From NCBI RefSeq assembly GCF_030812215.1, contig NZ_JAUSSG010000006.1, forward strand, positions 372,001 through 436,000: a stretch of DNA of 64,000 bases, written 5' to 3'. Below are positions 17,470-26,223 of this stretch, piece by piece. The translations under genes and the position numbers were made by a program. This stretch comes from Variovorax boronicumulans. Lineage in GTDB: Bacteria > Pseudomonadota > Gammaproteobacteria > Burkholderiales > Burkholderiaceae_C. The stretch's first letter is position 1; each line of letters starts with the position of its first letter. The notes under the pieces are model-generated. The model was not told where the DNA came from. It saw only the letters and a program-made list of their open reading frames with translations, and ran no database searches.

Positions 17470-18747
17470 ATGGATATGGCCGTTGAAGCCGGGGTCATCA
17501 AGCAGCACCTGATCGACCCCGAGATCTGCATCCGCTGCAACACCTGCGAGGCCACCTGCCCCGTCAACGCGATCACGCACGACGACAACAACTACGTCGT
17601 GCGGGCCGACGTCTGCAATGGCTGCATGGCCTGCATCTCGCCGTGCCCGACGGGCTCCATCGACAACTGGCGCACGATGCCGCTCGTGCGCGCGTACACC
17701 ATCGAAGAGCAGTTGACCTGGGAGTCGCTGCCTGCGGAACTGACGCCCGAAGAGCTCGAAGCCGCGGGTGTTGCCGCCGATGCGGGCGATGAAGCCGCCC
17801 CCCCTGTTGCAACGGCTCCGACGCAGATCACTGCCGTCGAAGCCGTCTTCAACTCCGCGCAGTACGGCGCCACCGTGCCGCCGTGGTCGGCCGCGCATGC
17901 GTACACCAACCTGTTCCCGCCCAAGACCCCGACGACCGCCACCGTGGTCGGCAACTTCAACTGCACCGAAGCGGGGTTCGACAGCGAGACGCACCACATC
18001 GTGCTGGATTTCGGCGTGGTGCCGTTCCCGGTGCTCGAGGGCCAGTCGATCGGCATCGTGCCGCCGGGCGTCGACGCCATCGGCAAGCGTCACCATGCGC
18101 GCCAGTACTCGGTGGCCAGCCCGCGCAACGGCGAGCGGCCCGGCTACAACAACGTCTCGCTCACCGTGAAGCGCGTGACCGAAGACCACCAGGGCGACCC
18201 GGTGCTGGGCGTGTGCTCCAACTACGTGTGCGACCTGAAGGTGGGCGACACGGTGCAGGTGGTGGGGCCCTTCGGCGCCTCGTTCCTGATGCCCAACCAT
18301 CCCAAGTCGCACATCGTGATGATCTGCACCGGCACCGGCAGCGCACCCATGCGCGCCATGACCGAGTGGCGCCGGCGCCTGCGCAAGAGCGGCAAGTTCG
18401 AAGGCGGAAAGCTCATGCTGTTCTTCGGCGCGCGCACGCAGCAGGAGCTGCCGTACTTCGGCCCGCTGCAGTCGCTGCCCAAGGACTTCATCGACATCAA
18501 CCTTGCGTTCTCGCGCACGCCCGGAAGCCCCAAGCGCTACGTGCAGGACCTGATGCGCGAGCGCGCCGCCGATTTGGCCGCGCTGCTCAAGGACGGCGCG
18601 AGCCACTTCTACGTGTGCGGCTTGAAGAGCATGGAAGAGGGCGTGGTGCTCGCGCTGCGCGACGTGGCGACGGAAGCCGGGCTCGACTGGGACACGGTCG
18701 GCGCCTCGCTCAAGCGCGAAGGTCGCCTGCACCTGGAAACCTACTGA
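17470..18747 (+). CDS. boxA: Benzoyl-CoA 2,3-epoxidase, NADPH reductase subunit
   Basis: 425 residues. The N-terminus has two [4Fe-4S] ferredoxin motifs (Cys 20, 23, 26, 30 and 49, 52, 55, 59), then an Ala/Pro-rich linker, then a ferredoxin-NADP reductase module with the FAD motif [11 protein letters not shown] and the NADPH motif [12 protein letters not shown], ending in an aromatic TY. It passes electrons from NADPH to BoxB. I chose ATG 17470 since AAGGAG at 17457-17462 is correctly spaced for it; an upstream GTG at 17452 is unlikely. Confidence 0.96.
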   Translation: MDMAVEAGVIKQHLIDPEICIRCNTCEATCPVNAITHDDNNYVVRADVCNGCMACISPCPTGSIDNWRTMPLVRAYTIEEQLTWESLPAELTPEELEAAGVAADAGDEAAPPVATAPTQITAVEAVFNSAQYGATVPPWSAAHAYTNLFPPKTPTTATVVGNFNCTEAGFDSETHHIVLDFGVVPFPVLEGQSIGIVPPGVDAIGKRHHARQYSVASPRNGERPGYNNVSLTVKRVTEDHQGDPVLGVCSNYVCDLKVGDTVQVVGPFGASFLMPNHPKSHIVMICTGTGSAPMRAMTEWRRRLRKSGKFEGGKLMLFFGARTQQELPYFGPLQSLPKDFIDINLAFSRTPGSPKRYVQDLMRERAADLAALLKDGASHFYVCGLKSMEEGVVLALRDVATEAGLDWDTVGASLKREGRLHLETY

Positions 18748-18757
18748 GCTGCGGCGA

Positions 18758-19201
18758 ATGAAGTTCGCCGACTTCCATGCAGGCCAGGTCATCGAGGCCG
18801 GGCCTTATGTGCTCAACGAAGCCGAGCTGGTCCGGTTCGCGAGGGAATACGACCCGCAGTGGTTCCACACCGATGCGGAGGCCGCCACCGACAGCGCCTT
18901 CGGCGGGCTGATCGCGAGCGGCTGGCACACCTGCTCGATCGCGATGCGCCTCGTGGTCGATGCGGCACTGAAGGGCTCGGAGTCGTTCGCGTCGCCGGGG
19001 CTCGAGCATGTGCGCTGGCCCAACCCCGTGCGGCCCGGCGATGCGCTGCGGCTCGTGGCCGATGTGATCGAGGTGCGGCGCTCCGAGAAGCGGCCCATGC
19101 TGGGCATCCTGCGCTGGCGCTGGCGGCTGTTCAACCAGCGTGAGCTGATGGTGCTCGACGTGGAAGTCACGAGCCTTTTCAAGCTCGAAGCGCCCGGCTG
19201 A
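18758..19201 (+). CDS. MaoC-like (R)-hydratase domain protein
   Basis: 147 residues with a single hot-dog fold of the MaoC dehydratase type. The hydratase motif is YDPQWFHTD followed by FGGLIASGWHT, preserving the Asp/His pair used to add water to enoyl-CoA. It starts 10 bp after boxA, so it is very probably the last gene of the boxCBA transcript. It may hydrate an enoyl-CoA intermediate downstream of 3,4-dehydroadipyl-CoA; the exact substrate is not evident. Confidence 0.88.
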   Translation: MKFADFHAGQVIEAGPYVLNEAELVRFAREYDPQWFHTDAEAATDSAFGGLIASGWHTCSIAMRLVVDAALKGSESFASPGLEHVRWPNPVRPGDALRLVADVIEVRRSEKRPMLGILRWRWRLFNQRELMVLDVEVTSLFKLEAPG

Positions 19202-19205
19202 TACG

Positions 19206-19240
19206 CGGAAAAAGCCCGCAACGCGCGAGCGCTGCGGGCC
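19206..19240 (-). terminator. Intrinsic terminator of the glycine-rich protein gene
   Basis: On the minus strand GCCCGCA and TGCGGGC arms enclose a 12-base loop and are followed by TTTTTCC. It lies about 20 bases past the stop of the gene at 19259-19771. Confidence 0.75.
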
Positions 19241-19258
19241 TGTGCGAACGAAGCGCGC

Positions 19259-19771
19259 TTACTTCGTGATGTCGACCGCGCCCGAGCCCTTGGCCTTGCC
19301 GCTGGCCTTCGCGCCCACGCCGGCACCCGAAGGCTTCACCGCACCGCCGGCTGAGCCGACTGCACCGGTCGCGCTGTTCAGCGTGCCGCCCACGGTGTTC
19401 GTGAGGCCGCCTGCCGCGCCTGTTGCCGCACCGGTCGCACCGCCCACGGCACCCGTGGCACCGCCGACCGTGCTGGTCGCGTTGCCCACGGCGCCCGTTG
19501 CGCCGCCGACCACGCCACCGACCGTGTTGCCCAGGCCGCCTGCTGCGCTGCCGGCACCGCCATTGGCCGATGTGCCTGCGCCTGCCGCAGCGCCGGTGCT
19601 TGCGCCTGCACTGCCTTGCGCCGGTGCGGCCTTGACTGTGCCCGATGTATTCACATCGGCGTTCACGCCCACGCCGACCCCGACGCCCTGTGCCTGGGCG
19701 AAGCCGCTCATGGCAAGAAGGCCTGCGAGCAAGGCGCCGACGAAGATGGATTTGTTCTGATGTTGCTTCAT
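19259..19771 (-). CDS. Exported glycine/alanine-rich repeat protein of unknown function
   Basis: 170 residues with a clear Sec signal peptide (IFVGALLAGLLAMSGFAQA, cleavage near residue 27). The mature part is low complexity: a short GVGVGVGVNADVN start and then many G-G-x-x-G-A-x-G/T-V units such as GNTVGGVVGGATGAVG, ending in a basic GAKASGKAKGSG tail. No enzyme motif is visible. The composition resembles surface or periplasmic structural proteins, but I do not recognise a family. It has its own terminator and is convergent with the MaoC gene. The DNA upstream (to 20019) shows no gene. Confidence 0.75.
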   Translation of the reverse strand: MKQHQNKSIFVGALLAGLLAMSGFAQAQGVGVGVGVNADVNTSGTVKAAPAQGSAGASTGAAAGAGTSANGGAGSAAGGLGNTVGGVVGGATGAVGNATSTVGGATGAVGGATGAATGAAGGLTNTVGGTLNSATGAVGSAGGAVKPSGAGVGAKASGKAKGSGAVDITK

Positions 19772-20019
19772 GGGTGACTGTTCCTTTCGTTTGAATGGTC
19801 ACGGATTGACAAGAACCGGCTCAGGGCCAGTTCGGTCGCTACCGTGACCACCTCGCACCCTGTCGCCATGTGCGGGGTGTTCGCTCTCGCTTGTGGGACG
19901 TGTCCGTCGGCGGGAATGGGGGGTTGTGCGTTAGGGCGACGCCTTGCATTGGATGGGTTTCGCATGGCGCAAACCTTTCTCCGGACAGGGTCAAAGCAAG
20001 CTCCTTCCGGCAGGGCCAA
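19772..20019. other. Intergenic region with no gene
   Basis: About 250 bp between the glycine-rich protein start and the Rrf2 operator. It must hold the promoter of the glycine-rich gene, but I find no convincing -35/-10 pair, RNA gene or repeat. Confidence 0.5.
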
Positions 20020-20048
20020 TTTCACGCAACTAATAATGTTGCATGAAA
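20020..20048 (+). promoter_or_regulatory. Palindromic operator overlapping the Rrf2 gene start codon
   Basis: TTTCACGCAAC and GTTGCATGAAA are inverted repeats (10 of 11 positions) separated by TAATAAT. The right arm contains the ATG of the Rrf2 gene. This is the expected size and symmetry for an Rrf2-family dimer site, suggesting autoregulation. The AT-rich centre could also act as a -10. Confidence 0.62.
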
Positions 20049-20504
20049 CGAGACAGCAAGCTTTCGGCCGTTCTCCATGTGTTGCTGCACATGGCCGAAA
20101 TGGACGGACCCATCACCTCCGAGTCGCTTGCGGCGGCGATGCACACCAACCCGGTCGTGGTGCGGCGGCTCATGGCGGGCCTGCGCCAGGCCGGCTTCGT
20201 GAGTTCCGCCAAGGGGCACGGCGGCGGCTGGGTGCTGTCGTGCTCGCTGGCGCGCGTGACGCTGGGCGACATTCACAACGCCGTCGGCGCACCCGCGCTG
20301 CTGGCCCTGGGCAACCGCACCGAGAGCCCCGGCTGCATCGTCGAGCAAGCCGTGAATGCGGCGCTCGACGATGCATTCGATGCGGCCGAGGCCTTGCTGC
20401 TCAAGCGTTTCAACAGCATCACGCTGGCCGATCTCTCCAAGGACTTTCATCGCCGCATGACGGGCGGCGGCTTCACCAAGAAGGACATTGAACATGCGCT
20501 ATGA
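20043..20504 (+). CDS. Rrf2-family transcriptional regulator
   Basis: 153 residues with an Rrf2 winged-helix N-terminus ([16 protein letters not shown], then [19 protein letters not shown] and GHGGGWVLS). It has only one Cys, in ESPGCIVE, so the three-Cys iron-sulfur ligand set of IscR/NsrR is absent; it resembles the YwnA-type members that sense electrophiles or redox state. Its last 11 bases overlap the next gene, so regulator and oxidoreductase are coupled. Confidence 0.9.
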   Translation: MKRDSKLSAVLHVLLHMAEMDGPITSESLAAAMHTNPVVVRRLMAGLRQAGFVSSAKGHGGGWVLSCSLARVTLGDIHNAVGAPALLALGNRTESPGCIVEQAVNAALDDAFDAAEALLLKRFNSITLADLSKDFHRRMTGGGFTKKDIEHAL

Positions 20505-21399
20505 CGCTCTCGTCGTGGGCGGCAGCTTTGCCGGCCTTTCCGCTGCCATGCAGCTCGCTCGCGCACGCAAGAACGTGTGTGTGGTCGATGCGGGTGCGCC
20601 GCGCAACCGCTTCGCCGCCGCGGCGCACGGCTTCTTCGGGCAGGACGGCGTGCCGCCGCTGAAGATGATTGCCGACGCGCGCGCCAAGCTGCTGGCCTAT
20701 CCGAACGTCACCTTCATCGAAGGCCGCATCGTGAGCGCGCAGGCCGATGGCGCGGGCGGGTTCGTCGCGTCGCTCGACAGCGACCGGCAGCTGTCGGCTG
20801 GCAAGCTCATGTTGGCTTTCGGCGTGCAGGACGGTTTTCCGGACGGCATCGCCGGCGTGCGCGAACGCTGGGGCACCAGCGTGCTGCACTGCCCGTATTG
20901 CCACGGCTATGAATTCAGCGGCCGGAGGCTCGGCGTGCTGATCGAAGCACCGCATCCGCCGGACCACGCAATGCTGATTGCAGAGTGGGGACCAACCACG
21001 CTTTTCCTGAACGCCAACAACACGATGGACGACGAGGCGCGCGCCAGGCTGCAGGCGCGCGGCGTGACGATCGAGCCCGGCCGCATCGCGGCGCTGGAGG
21101 GGGCGGGGCAGGATCTTGCGGGCATACGCCTCGAAGACGGCCGCATCGTGGCGGTCGAGGCGCTGTTCATGGTGCCCCGCACGCGTCCGTCGAGCCCCAT
21201 CGCCGAACAGCTGGGATGCGCATTCGACGACGGCCCCGCCGGTCCGGTGATCCGCACCGACGCGATGAAGATGACCACCGTGCCCGGCGTGTACGCCGCG
21301 GGCGATGCGGCCATGCCGATGCACAACGCCACGCTGGCCTCGGCCGATGGCGTGATGGCCGGCACGGCGATGCATCGCGCCATGGTGTTCGGCGCTTGA
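20494..21399 (+). CDS. NAD(P)/FAD-dependent oxidoreductase, thioredoxin-reductase-like
   Basis: 301 residues. An N-terminal FAD-binding motif ([12 protein letters not shown]) is followed by [10 protein letters not shown], the CxxC of thioredoxin-reductase-like flavoproteins, and a C-terminal FAD motif [11 protein letters not shown]. The set of motifs matches the family found beside Rrf2 regulators; the electron acceptor is unknown. I chose the ATG at 20494, preceded by AAGGA, giving an 11-bp overlap with the Rrf2 gene. The product is likely a cytoplasmic disulfide or small-molecule reductase induced by a redox or electrophile signal. Confidence 0.9.
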   Translation: MRYDALVVGGSFAGLSAAMQLARARKNVCVVDAGAPRNRFAAAAHGFFGQDGVPPLKMIADARAKLLAYPNVTFIEGRIVSAQADGAGGFVASLDSDRQLSAGKLMLAFGVQDGFPDGIAGVRERWGTSVLHCPYCHGYEFSGRRLGVLIEAPHPPDHAMLIAEWGPTTLFLNANNTMDDEARARLQARGVTIEPGRIAALEGAGQDLAGIRLEDGRIVAVEALFMVPRTRPSSPIAEQLGCAFDDGPAGPVIRTDAMKMTTVPGVYAAGDAAMPMHNATLASADGVMAGTAMHRAMVFGA

Positions 21400-21444
21400 C
21401 CCCACTTTTTTCTCGGGCTCGGAAAAATCGGGCTCCGAGACCCC

Positions 21445-21450
21445 TATAAT
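21445..21450 (+). promoter_or_regulatory. -10 element of the tRNA-Gly gene
   Basis: A perfect TATAAT lies 15 bp before the first base of the tRNA. A convincing -35 is not seen at 17 bp, where the sequence is A-rich (GAAAAA). Confidence 0.6.
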
Positions 21451-21464
21451 TCGACGCTCGAAAT

Positions 21465-21540
21465 GCGGGAATAGCTCAGTTGGTAGAGCGCAACCTTGCC
21501 AAGGTTGAGGTCGAGAGTTCGAGACTCTTTTCCCGCTCCA
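21465..21540 (+). tRNA. tRNA-Gly(GCC)
   Basis: A 76-base cloverleaf with the CCA encoded. The acceptor stem GCGGGAA pairs with TTCCCGC, the D arm is GCTC/GAGC, the anticodon stem-loop CAACC-TTGCCAA-GGTTG gives anticodon GCC, and the T arm is GAGAG-TTCGAGA-CTCTT. It is followed 10 bases later by an intrinsic terminator. Confidence 0.97.
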
Positions 21541-21550
21541 CATTTCATGC

Positions 21551-21584
21551 AAAAGGCCACCTCCCCGGTGGCCTTTTCTTTTGG
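21551..21584. terminator. Bidirectional terminator between tRNA-Gly and fumarylacetoacetase
   Basis: AAAAGGCCACC and GGTGGCCTTTT are perfect inverted arms around TCCCC. The flanking A and T runs make it usable on both strands, serving the tRNA on plus and the fahA end on minus. Confidence 0.85.
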
Positions 21585-21602
21585 AACGCGCCGAACGCGC
21601 TT

Positions 21603-22925
21603 TCAGCCCTTGGCCGGTAACACCGTTCCGCGGCTCTCACCGAAGCCGATGCGCGCATGTCCCGGCTTCTCGCACCAGCCGCGCAGCAGCACCGCGTCGC
21701 CGTCTTCCAGGAACCCGCGCTGTTCGCCGTTGGCCAGCGCCACGGGGCTCTGCCCCGCACGCGTCAGCTCGATGATCGCGCCGGCTTCGCCAGGCCCCGG
21801 GCCCGAGATGGTGCCGCTGCCGAACAGATCGCCCGCGTTCAGCTTGCAGCCGCCCATCGTGTGGTGCGCCACCATCTGCGCCACGCTCCAGTACTGGTGC
21901 TTGAAGCTCGTGCGCGACAGGCGTGACGGGCCGCTTCCGCCTTCGCGCGCCTTCCCGCTTTCGAGCCAGACCTCCAGGCTGATATCGATCGCGCCGCTTT
22001 CGCGGTTCGCCCTGCTCTCCAGGTAATCGAGCGGCTGGGGCTCGCTGGCTGGCCGCGTCCAGGCCTGGCGATAGGGCGCGAGCGCTTCCATCGTCACGAT
22101 CCACGGCGAGATGGTGGTCGCGAAGTTCTTCGCGAGGAAGGGCCCGAGTGGCGCCATTTCCCAGAACTGGATATCGCGCGCCGACCAGTCGTTGAGCAGG
22201 CAGATGCCGAAGATGTGGTCTTCGGCGCGATCCAGTGGAATTGGCTCGCCCGCCGCGTTGCCTTCGCCGATCCACACGCCGAGTTCGAGTTCGTAGTCGA
22301 GCCGCGCGCAGGCGTGGTACGTCGGCGCCTTCGCGCCCGGCGCCATCGTCTGCCCCATCGGCCGGTGAAAGCGCTGCCCGCTCACGCCGATGGTCGAGAC
22401 GCGCCCGTGGTAGGCCGTCGGAATCCAGCGGAAGTTCGGCGTGACGTCGCCTTCGGGATTGAACAGGCGCGTGATGTTCAGCGCATGGTCGATCGATGTG
22501 TAGAAGTCGGTGTAGTCGCCGATGCGCGCGGGCACGGTGTATTCGGCGTCGGTTTGCGGCACCAGGCACTTGCGCAGGTCGTCCACGGTCGAGGCCGGCG
22601 CATCGCTTCGCAGCAGTGAAAAGACGAGGTGGCGCAGCGCCTGCCAGGCGGAGGGACCCAGCGCGAAGAAGTCGTTCAGCGCGGGCAGGGCGGCCGCACG
22701 TGCCGCGTCGAGCGCGAGCCCGTCGGCATGCGAGCCAGCGGCCAGCGCCGCCAGGTCGAGCACCTGGTCACCGATGGCCACGCCGCCGCGAAACGGCTCG
22801 GGGCTGCCGATGCGTCGGAACACCGCATACGGCAGGTTCTGGATCGGGAAGTCGCAGCCCGCGACATTGGCCGAGTCCACCCAGCTGCGCGCGTCGACAT
22901 CGTGCGTGTGATTGAGTTCGATCAT
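21603..22925 (-). CDS. fahA: Fumarylacetoacetase
   Basis: 440 residues, full length for FAH, which hydrolyses 4-fumarylacetoacetate to fumarate and acetoacetate, the last step of the homogentisate pathway. It has the N-terminal SH3-like domain and the C-terminal FAH fold with DYTDFYTSIDHALN, the metal-binding ELELGVWIGEGN region and GSGTISGPGPGEAG. It begins 19 bp after the cyclase gene and ends the TetR-ABC-cyclase operon. No homogentisate dioxygenase is in the window. Acetoacetate produced here could feed the acetoacetyl-CoA synthetase on the other side of the operon promoter. Confidence 0.93.
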   Translation of the reverse strand: MIELNHTHDVDARSWVDSANVAGCDFPIQNLPYAVFRRIGSPEPFRGGVAIGDQVLDLAALAAGSHADGLALDAARAAALPALNDFFALGPSAWQALRHLVFSLLRSDAPASTVDDLRKCLVPQTDAEYTVPARIGDYTDFYTSIDHALNITRLFNPEGDVTPNFRWIPTAYHGRVSTIGVSGQRFHRPMGQTMAPGAKAPTYHACARLDYELELGVWIGEGNAAGEPIPLDRAEDHIFGICLLNDWSARDIQFWEMAPLGPFLAKNFATTISPWIVTMEALAPYRQAWTRPASEPQPLDYLESRANRESGAIDISLEVWLESGKAREGGSGPSRLSRTSFKHQYWSVAQMVAHHTMGGCKLNAGDLFGSGTISGPGPGEAGAIIELTRAGQSPVALANGEQRGFLEDGDAVLLRGWCEKPGHARIGFGESRGTVLPAKG

Positions 22926-22944
22926 GGGGGCGGTTTTCCTTCGT

Positions 22945-23751
22945 TCAGGCCGACGCCATCAGCGCGTCGTCGAAGATCGCCACCGCGCGCGTCCAGCCCG
23001 CCGACGCGCCACGGATCTTGTGCGGAAAGCAGCTGATGAAGAAGCCCGTGGGCGGCAGCACTTCCAGGTTGTGCAGCTTCTCGATGTGGCAGTAGCCGAT
23101 GTCGCGACCGGCCTTGTGGCCCTCCCAGATCAGCGAGGCGTCCTGCGTCTCGCCGTACTTCTTCGCGGTGTGCACGAACGGAGCATCCCAGCTCCACGCG
23201 TCGGTGCCGGTGAGGCGCACGCCGCGTTCCAGCAAGTACATCGTCGCTTCATAGCCCATGCCTGCGCCGGCAGATACGTAGTCGTTGCTGCCGTAGCGCT
23301 TGCCCGCACGCGTGTTGACCACCACGATCTCCAGGGGGCTCAGCGTGTGACCGATGCGCTTGAGTTCGGCCTCCACGTCGGCGGCCGTGACCACGTAGCC
23401 ATCGGCAAAGTGGCGAAAGTCGAGCTTCACACCCGGCTGGAAGCACCATTCGAGCGGCACGTCGTGGATGGCGATGGCAGGCTTCTTCTCGCCGAGCGCC
23501 TTGTCCATGGTCGAGTGGAAGTGATAGGGCGCATCCAGGTGCGTGCCGTTGTGCGTGGACAGCTGCACCAGTTCCACGGCCCAGCCTTCGCCGTCGGGCA
23601 GGTCCTCTTTCTTCAGTCCGGGGAAGAAAGGCTCTATCTGCTCGTAGGTCTGCTCGTGCGTGAAGTACTGGATCTTCGGCGCGAAGGCGGGCGGATCGGA
23701 GAGCACATCGTTCTCAAGAAAGATCGAGAGGTCGACGAATTTGCGTGGCAT
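22945..23751 (-). CDS. Cyclase family protein (kynurenine formamidase / isatin hydrolase-like)
   Basis: 268 residues of the COG1878 cyclase family, metal-dependent amide or lactam hydrolases. The metal-binding motif HNGTHLDAPYHFH is intact. ATG 23751 has AAGGAG at proper spacing. Known family members hydrolyse N-formylkynurenine, isatin or related cyclic amides; substrate here is not evident. It sits between the ABC permease and fumarylacetoacetase genes, so it is probably an early ring- or amide-opening step for the compound brought in by the transporter. Confidence 0.88.
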   Translation of the reverse strand: MPRKFVDLSIFLENDVLSDPPAFAPKIQYFTHEQTYEQIEPFFPGLKKEDLPDGEGWAVELVQLSTHNGTHLDAPYHFHSTMDKALGEKKPAIAIHDVPLEWCFQPGVKLDFRHFADGYVVTAADVEAELKRIGHTLSPLEIVVVNTRAGKRYGSNDYVSAGAGMGYEATMYLLERGVRLTGTDAWSWDAPFVHTAKKYGETQDASLIWEGHKAGRDIGYCHIEKLHNLEVLPPTGFFISCFPHKIRGASAGWTRAVAIFDDALMASA

Positions 23752-23818
23752 GGCGGGGCTCCTTGTGGGGGATATTGGTGTTGGCGTGAAGGAAGAAATG
23801 AGTGAATGAAGCAATCGG

Positions 23819-24610
23819 TCAGGGCTGCTGCCAGCGCAGCAGGCGCTTCTCGGCAAAGGCCAGCAGCGCATTGCTTACGAAGCCGATGAGCCCGAGCAGC
23901 ACGATGCCGGCGAAGAGATCGCTGGCGCGGAAGGCGCGCGCAGCCAGCAGGATGGCCTGGCCCAGCCCGCTTTGCGAGGCGATCATTTCGCCCACCACCG
24001 CGACGATGAGCGCGATGGTCAGTGCGAGACGCATGCCTGCCAGGATGTCGGGCATCGCATTCGGCAGGCCCATCTTCCAGATGTACGCCGCGCGCGACAT
24101 CTGCAGGCAACGCGCCACTTCCGCCAGGCGCGGCTCCACTGCCGCGAAGCCATGCACCGTGGCCAGCAACACCGGCCACATCGCGCCGAATGCGACCACG
24201 AACAGCACCATGCCGGGGTTGAGCCCGAAGATCGAAATGGCGAGCGGCAGCAATGCCGATGCGGGCAAGGGGCGAATGAATTCGAGCGTCGGCTGCACCC
24301 ACGCGCGCACCGCGGGCGACACGCCGATGGCCGCACCCAGCACCACGCCGAACAGCGAGGCCAGCAGCCAGCCCTCGACCATGCGGCCGACGGTGGCCTG
24401 CGTGAAGGCGAGCAGCTCGCCATTGCCTGAATCGCCGGAGAGATTGAGCCCTTCGAGCAGGCTCGCGAACGTGGCCTGCGGTGTCGGCAGGAACACGCGG
24501 CTCACCCAGCCCGCGTTGCTCGCGACCCACCAGAGCGCGACGAGCGCGCACAGCACGGCGAACGAACCGAGCCAGTGCAGGCCCGAGGGCGCGCGGTCAT
24601 TGCCGTTCAT
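23819..24610 (-). CDS. ABC transporter permease (SsuC/TauC-like), second of two
   Basis: A 263-residue inner-membrane permease with about six hydrophobic segments and the coupling motif EVARCLQMSRAAYIWKMGLP (EAA loop). The start ATG at 24610 overlaps the preceding permease stop as ATGA. The two dissimilar permeases probably form a heterodimer, less common for SsuC/TauC-type systems, which usually use one permease. A 67-bp gap separates it from the cyclase gene. Confidence 0.9.
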   Translation of the reverse strand: MNGNDRAPSGLHWLGSFAVLCALVALWWVASNAGWVSRVFLPTPQATFASLLEGLNLSGDSGNGELLAFTQATVGRMVEGWLLASLFGVVLGAAIGVSPAVRAWVQPTLEFIRPLPASALLPLAISIFGLNPGMVLFVVAFGAMWPVLLATVHGFAAVEPRLAEVARCLQMSRAAYIWKMGLPNAMPDILAGMRLALTIALIVAVVGEMIASQSGLGQAILLAARAFRASDLFAGIVLLGLIGFVSNALLAFAEKRLLRWQQP

Positions 24611-25377
24611 GGCATCGCTCCCATGCGCCGCGCGACCGTGCGCTGCAGCAGCACCATGCCCGCGTTGACCGCAAAGCCCACCACGCCGATCCAGCCGAGC
24701 CATGCGAGCATCAACGCGGGATCGAAGCTTTGCTGCGCGATCATCATCGCGTAGCCCATGCCGTTCGGATTGGCCGCGATCTCCACCGTGACCGCGACCA
24801 CCAGCGCCACCGCCACGCCGAGCCGCAGCGCGACGAACAGGCGCGGCACGATGGCCGGCAGCACGATCTTGAACGCACGCTCGCGCGCCGAGAGGCCGAG
24901 CACGCGGCTCACTTCGAGCAGGCGCGGCTCGATCTGCTGCACCGCCGACTGCACCAGCACCAGCAGCGGCCAGAAAGTGGCGAAGGCGACGATGGCCAGC
25001 TCCATGCGCACGCCGAAGCCGAAGGCCAGCATCGCGAGCGGAATCAACGCGACCGAAGGCACGGGCCGCAGCACCTCGATGGAGACGGAGCCCAGCTGTG
25101 CCGCGCGGCGCGAGAGGCCGAGAACCAGGCCCAGCGCGATGCCGAGCACCGCGCCGATCAGCAAACCAAGCGCCGCGGTGCCGAGCGTGAAGCCGGTCGC
25201 TTGCCAGAGCGAGCCGTCGAGTGCCGCGCCGACGAAAGCCTTGGCGGCCGCGCTCGGCGGTGCGAGCGCATCGCTGCCCAGCGCCGCCGCACGCCGCGCG
25301 TACCACTCGAAGGCGACGACCAGCACCGCGGGAAAGACCCACGGACGCAGCCAGCGGAAGAGGCGGCCTTCAGTCAT
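24607..25377 (-). CDS. ABC transporter permease (SsuC/TauC-like), first of two
   Basis: A 256-residue permease with an N-terminal membrane segment (WVFPAVLVVAFEWYA) and the EAA loop LLEVSRVLGLSARERAFK. ATG 25377 (M-T-E-G-R) overlaps the end of the ATPase gene by 8 bp. It partners the next permease and the ATPase upstream in a nitrate/sulfonate/taurine-type importer. Confidence 0.9.
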   Translation of the reverse strand: MTEGRLFRWLRPWVFPAVLVVAFEWYARRAAALGSDALAPPSAAAKAFVGAALDGSLWQATGFTLGTAALGLLIGAVLGIALGLVLGLSRRAAQLGSVSIEVLRPVPSVALIPLAMLAFGFGVRMELAIVAFATFWPLLVLVQSAVQQIEPRLLEVSRVLGLSARERAFKIVLPAIVPRLFVALRLGVAVALVVAVTVEIAANPNGMGYAMMIAQQSFDPALMLAWLGWIGVVGFAVNAGMVLLQRTVARRMGAMP

Positions 25378-26149
25378 GGCCTTGCTCGATGAAGGCGAAC
25401 AGCTCACGCCGCAACTGGAGGTATTCCGGATGCTCCTTGGTCGTGAGCTGGTCGCGGGGGCGCGGAATCTTCACGTCGATCATCCGCGCGAGGCTTGGCC
25501 GTCCGGGGCCGGGATTGGCCTGCAGCGCGATCACGCGGTCACCGAGGTAGATGGCTTCCTCGAGGTCGTGCGTGACGAACAGCACCGTGAGCCCGTCGTC
25601 GCGCACCAGCCGCGCGAGTTCGTCCTGCAGGCTCTGGCGGGTGAGCGCGTCGAGCGCGCCGAAGGGCTCGTCCATCATCATCAGCTCGGGTTTCTGCGCA
25701 AGGCAGCGCGCGATCTGCGCGCGCTGCTGCATGCCGCCCGAGAGCTGCACCGGAAACTTCTGCGCATGCTTCGCAAGGCCGACCTTGCCCAGCACATCCG
25801 CGATGCGCGGCGCGCGTTCGGCGGCGGGCACGCCGGCCGCTTCGAGCGCGAGGCTCACGTTGCCTTCCACCGTGCGCCACGGCAAGAGGGCGCGGCCGTA
25901 GTCCTGGAACACGAAGGCCACTTCGCGCGAAGGCTCGGTCATCGTCACGCCGTTGCGCCGCACCTCGCCGGCGCTCGCGGTGACGAGGCCGCTGGCCGCG
26001 CGCAGCAGCGTGGTCTTGCCGCAGCCGCTCGGGCCGACGATGCAGACGAACTCGCCGCGCGCCACGTCGAACGAGGTGGGCGAAAGAATCTCGCGGCCGC
26101 CCAGGCAGATGGTGACGCCGTCGAAGCGAAGGAAGGGTGTGGCCTGCAT
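25370..26149 (-). CDS. ABC transporter ATP-binding protein (SsuB/TauB-like)
   Basis: A 259-residue ATPase: Walker A GPSGCGKTT, Q-loop in FVFQDYGRALLPW, signature LSGGMQQRAQIARCL, Walker B LMMMDEPFGALD and switch LFVTHDLEEA. I use ATG 26149. An in-frame GTG at 26227 would overlap the binding-protein stop as GTGA and add 26 residues; given the overlapping style of this operon that start is also plausible. Confidence 0.9.
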   Translation of the reverse strand: MQATPFLRFDGVTICLGGREILSPTSFDVARGEFVCIVGPSGCGKTTLLRAASGLVTASAGEVRRNGVTMTEPSREVAFVFQDYGRALLPWRTVEGNVSLALEAAGVPAAERAPRIADVLGKVGLAKHAQKFPVQLSGGMQQRAQIARCLAQKPELMMMDEPFGALDALTRQSLQDELARLVRDDGLTVLFVTHDLEEAIYLGDRVIALQANPGPGRPSLARMIDVKIPRPRDQLTTKEHPEYLQLRRELFAFIEQGHD

Positions 26150-26223
26150 CGTGGAACTTGTCGGCAAACGCGCAGCGCTCACGGAAAGCGCGGCGCGCGC
26201 GGTGATCGGGGCTGGAGCGGAAA

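Noticed and set aside
21603..22925. Homogentisate pathway locus
   Set aside because: Only fumarylacetoacetase is present; no homogentisate dioxygenase or maleylacetoacetate isomerase lies near it.
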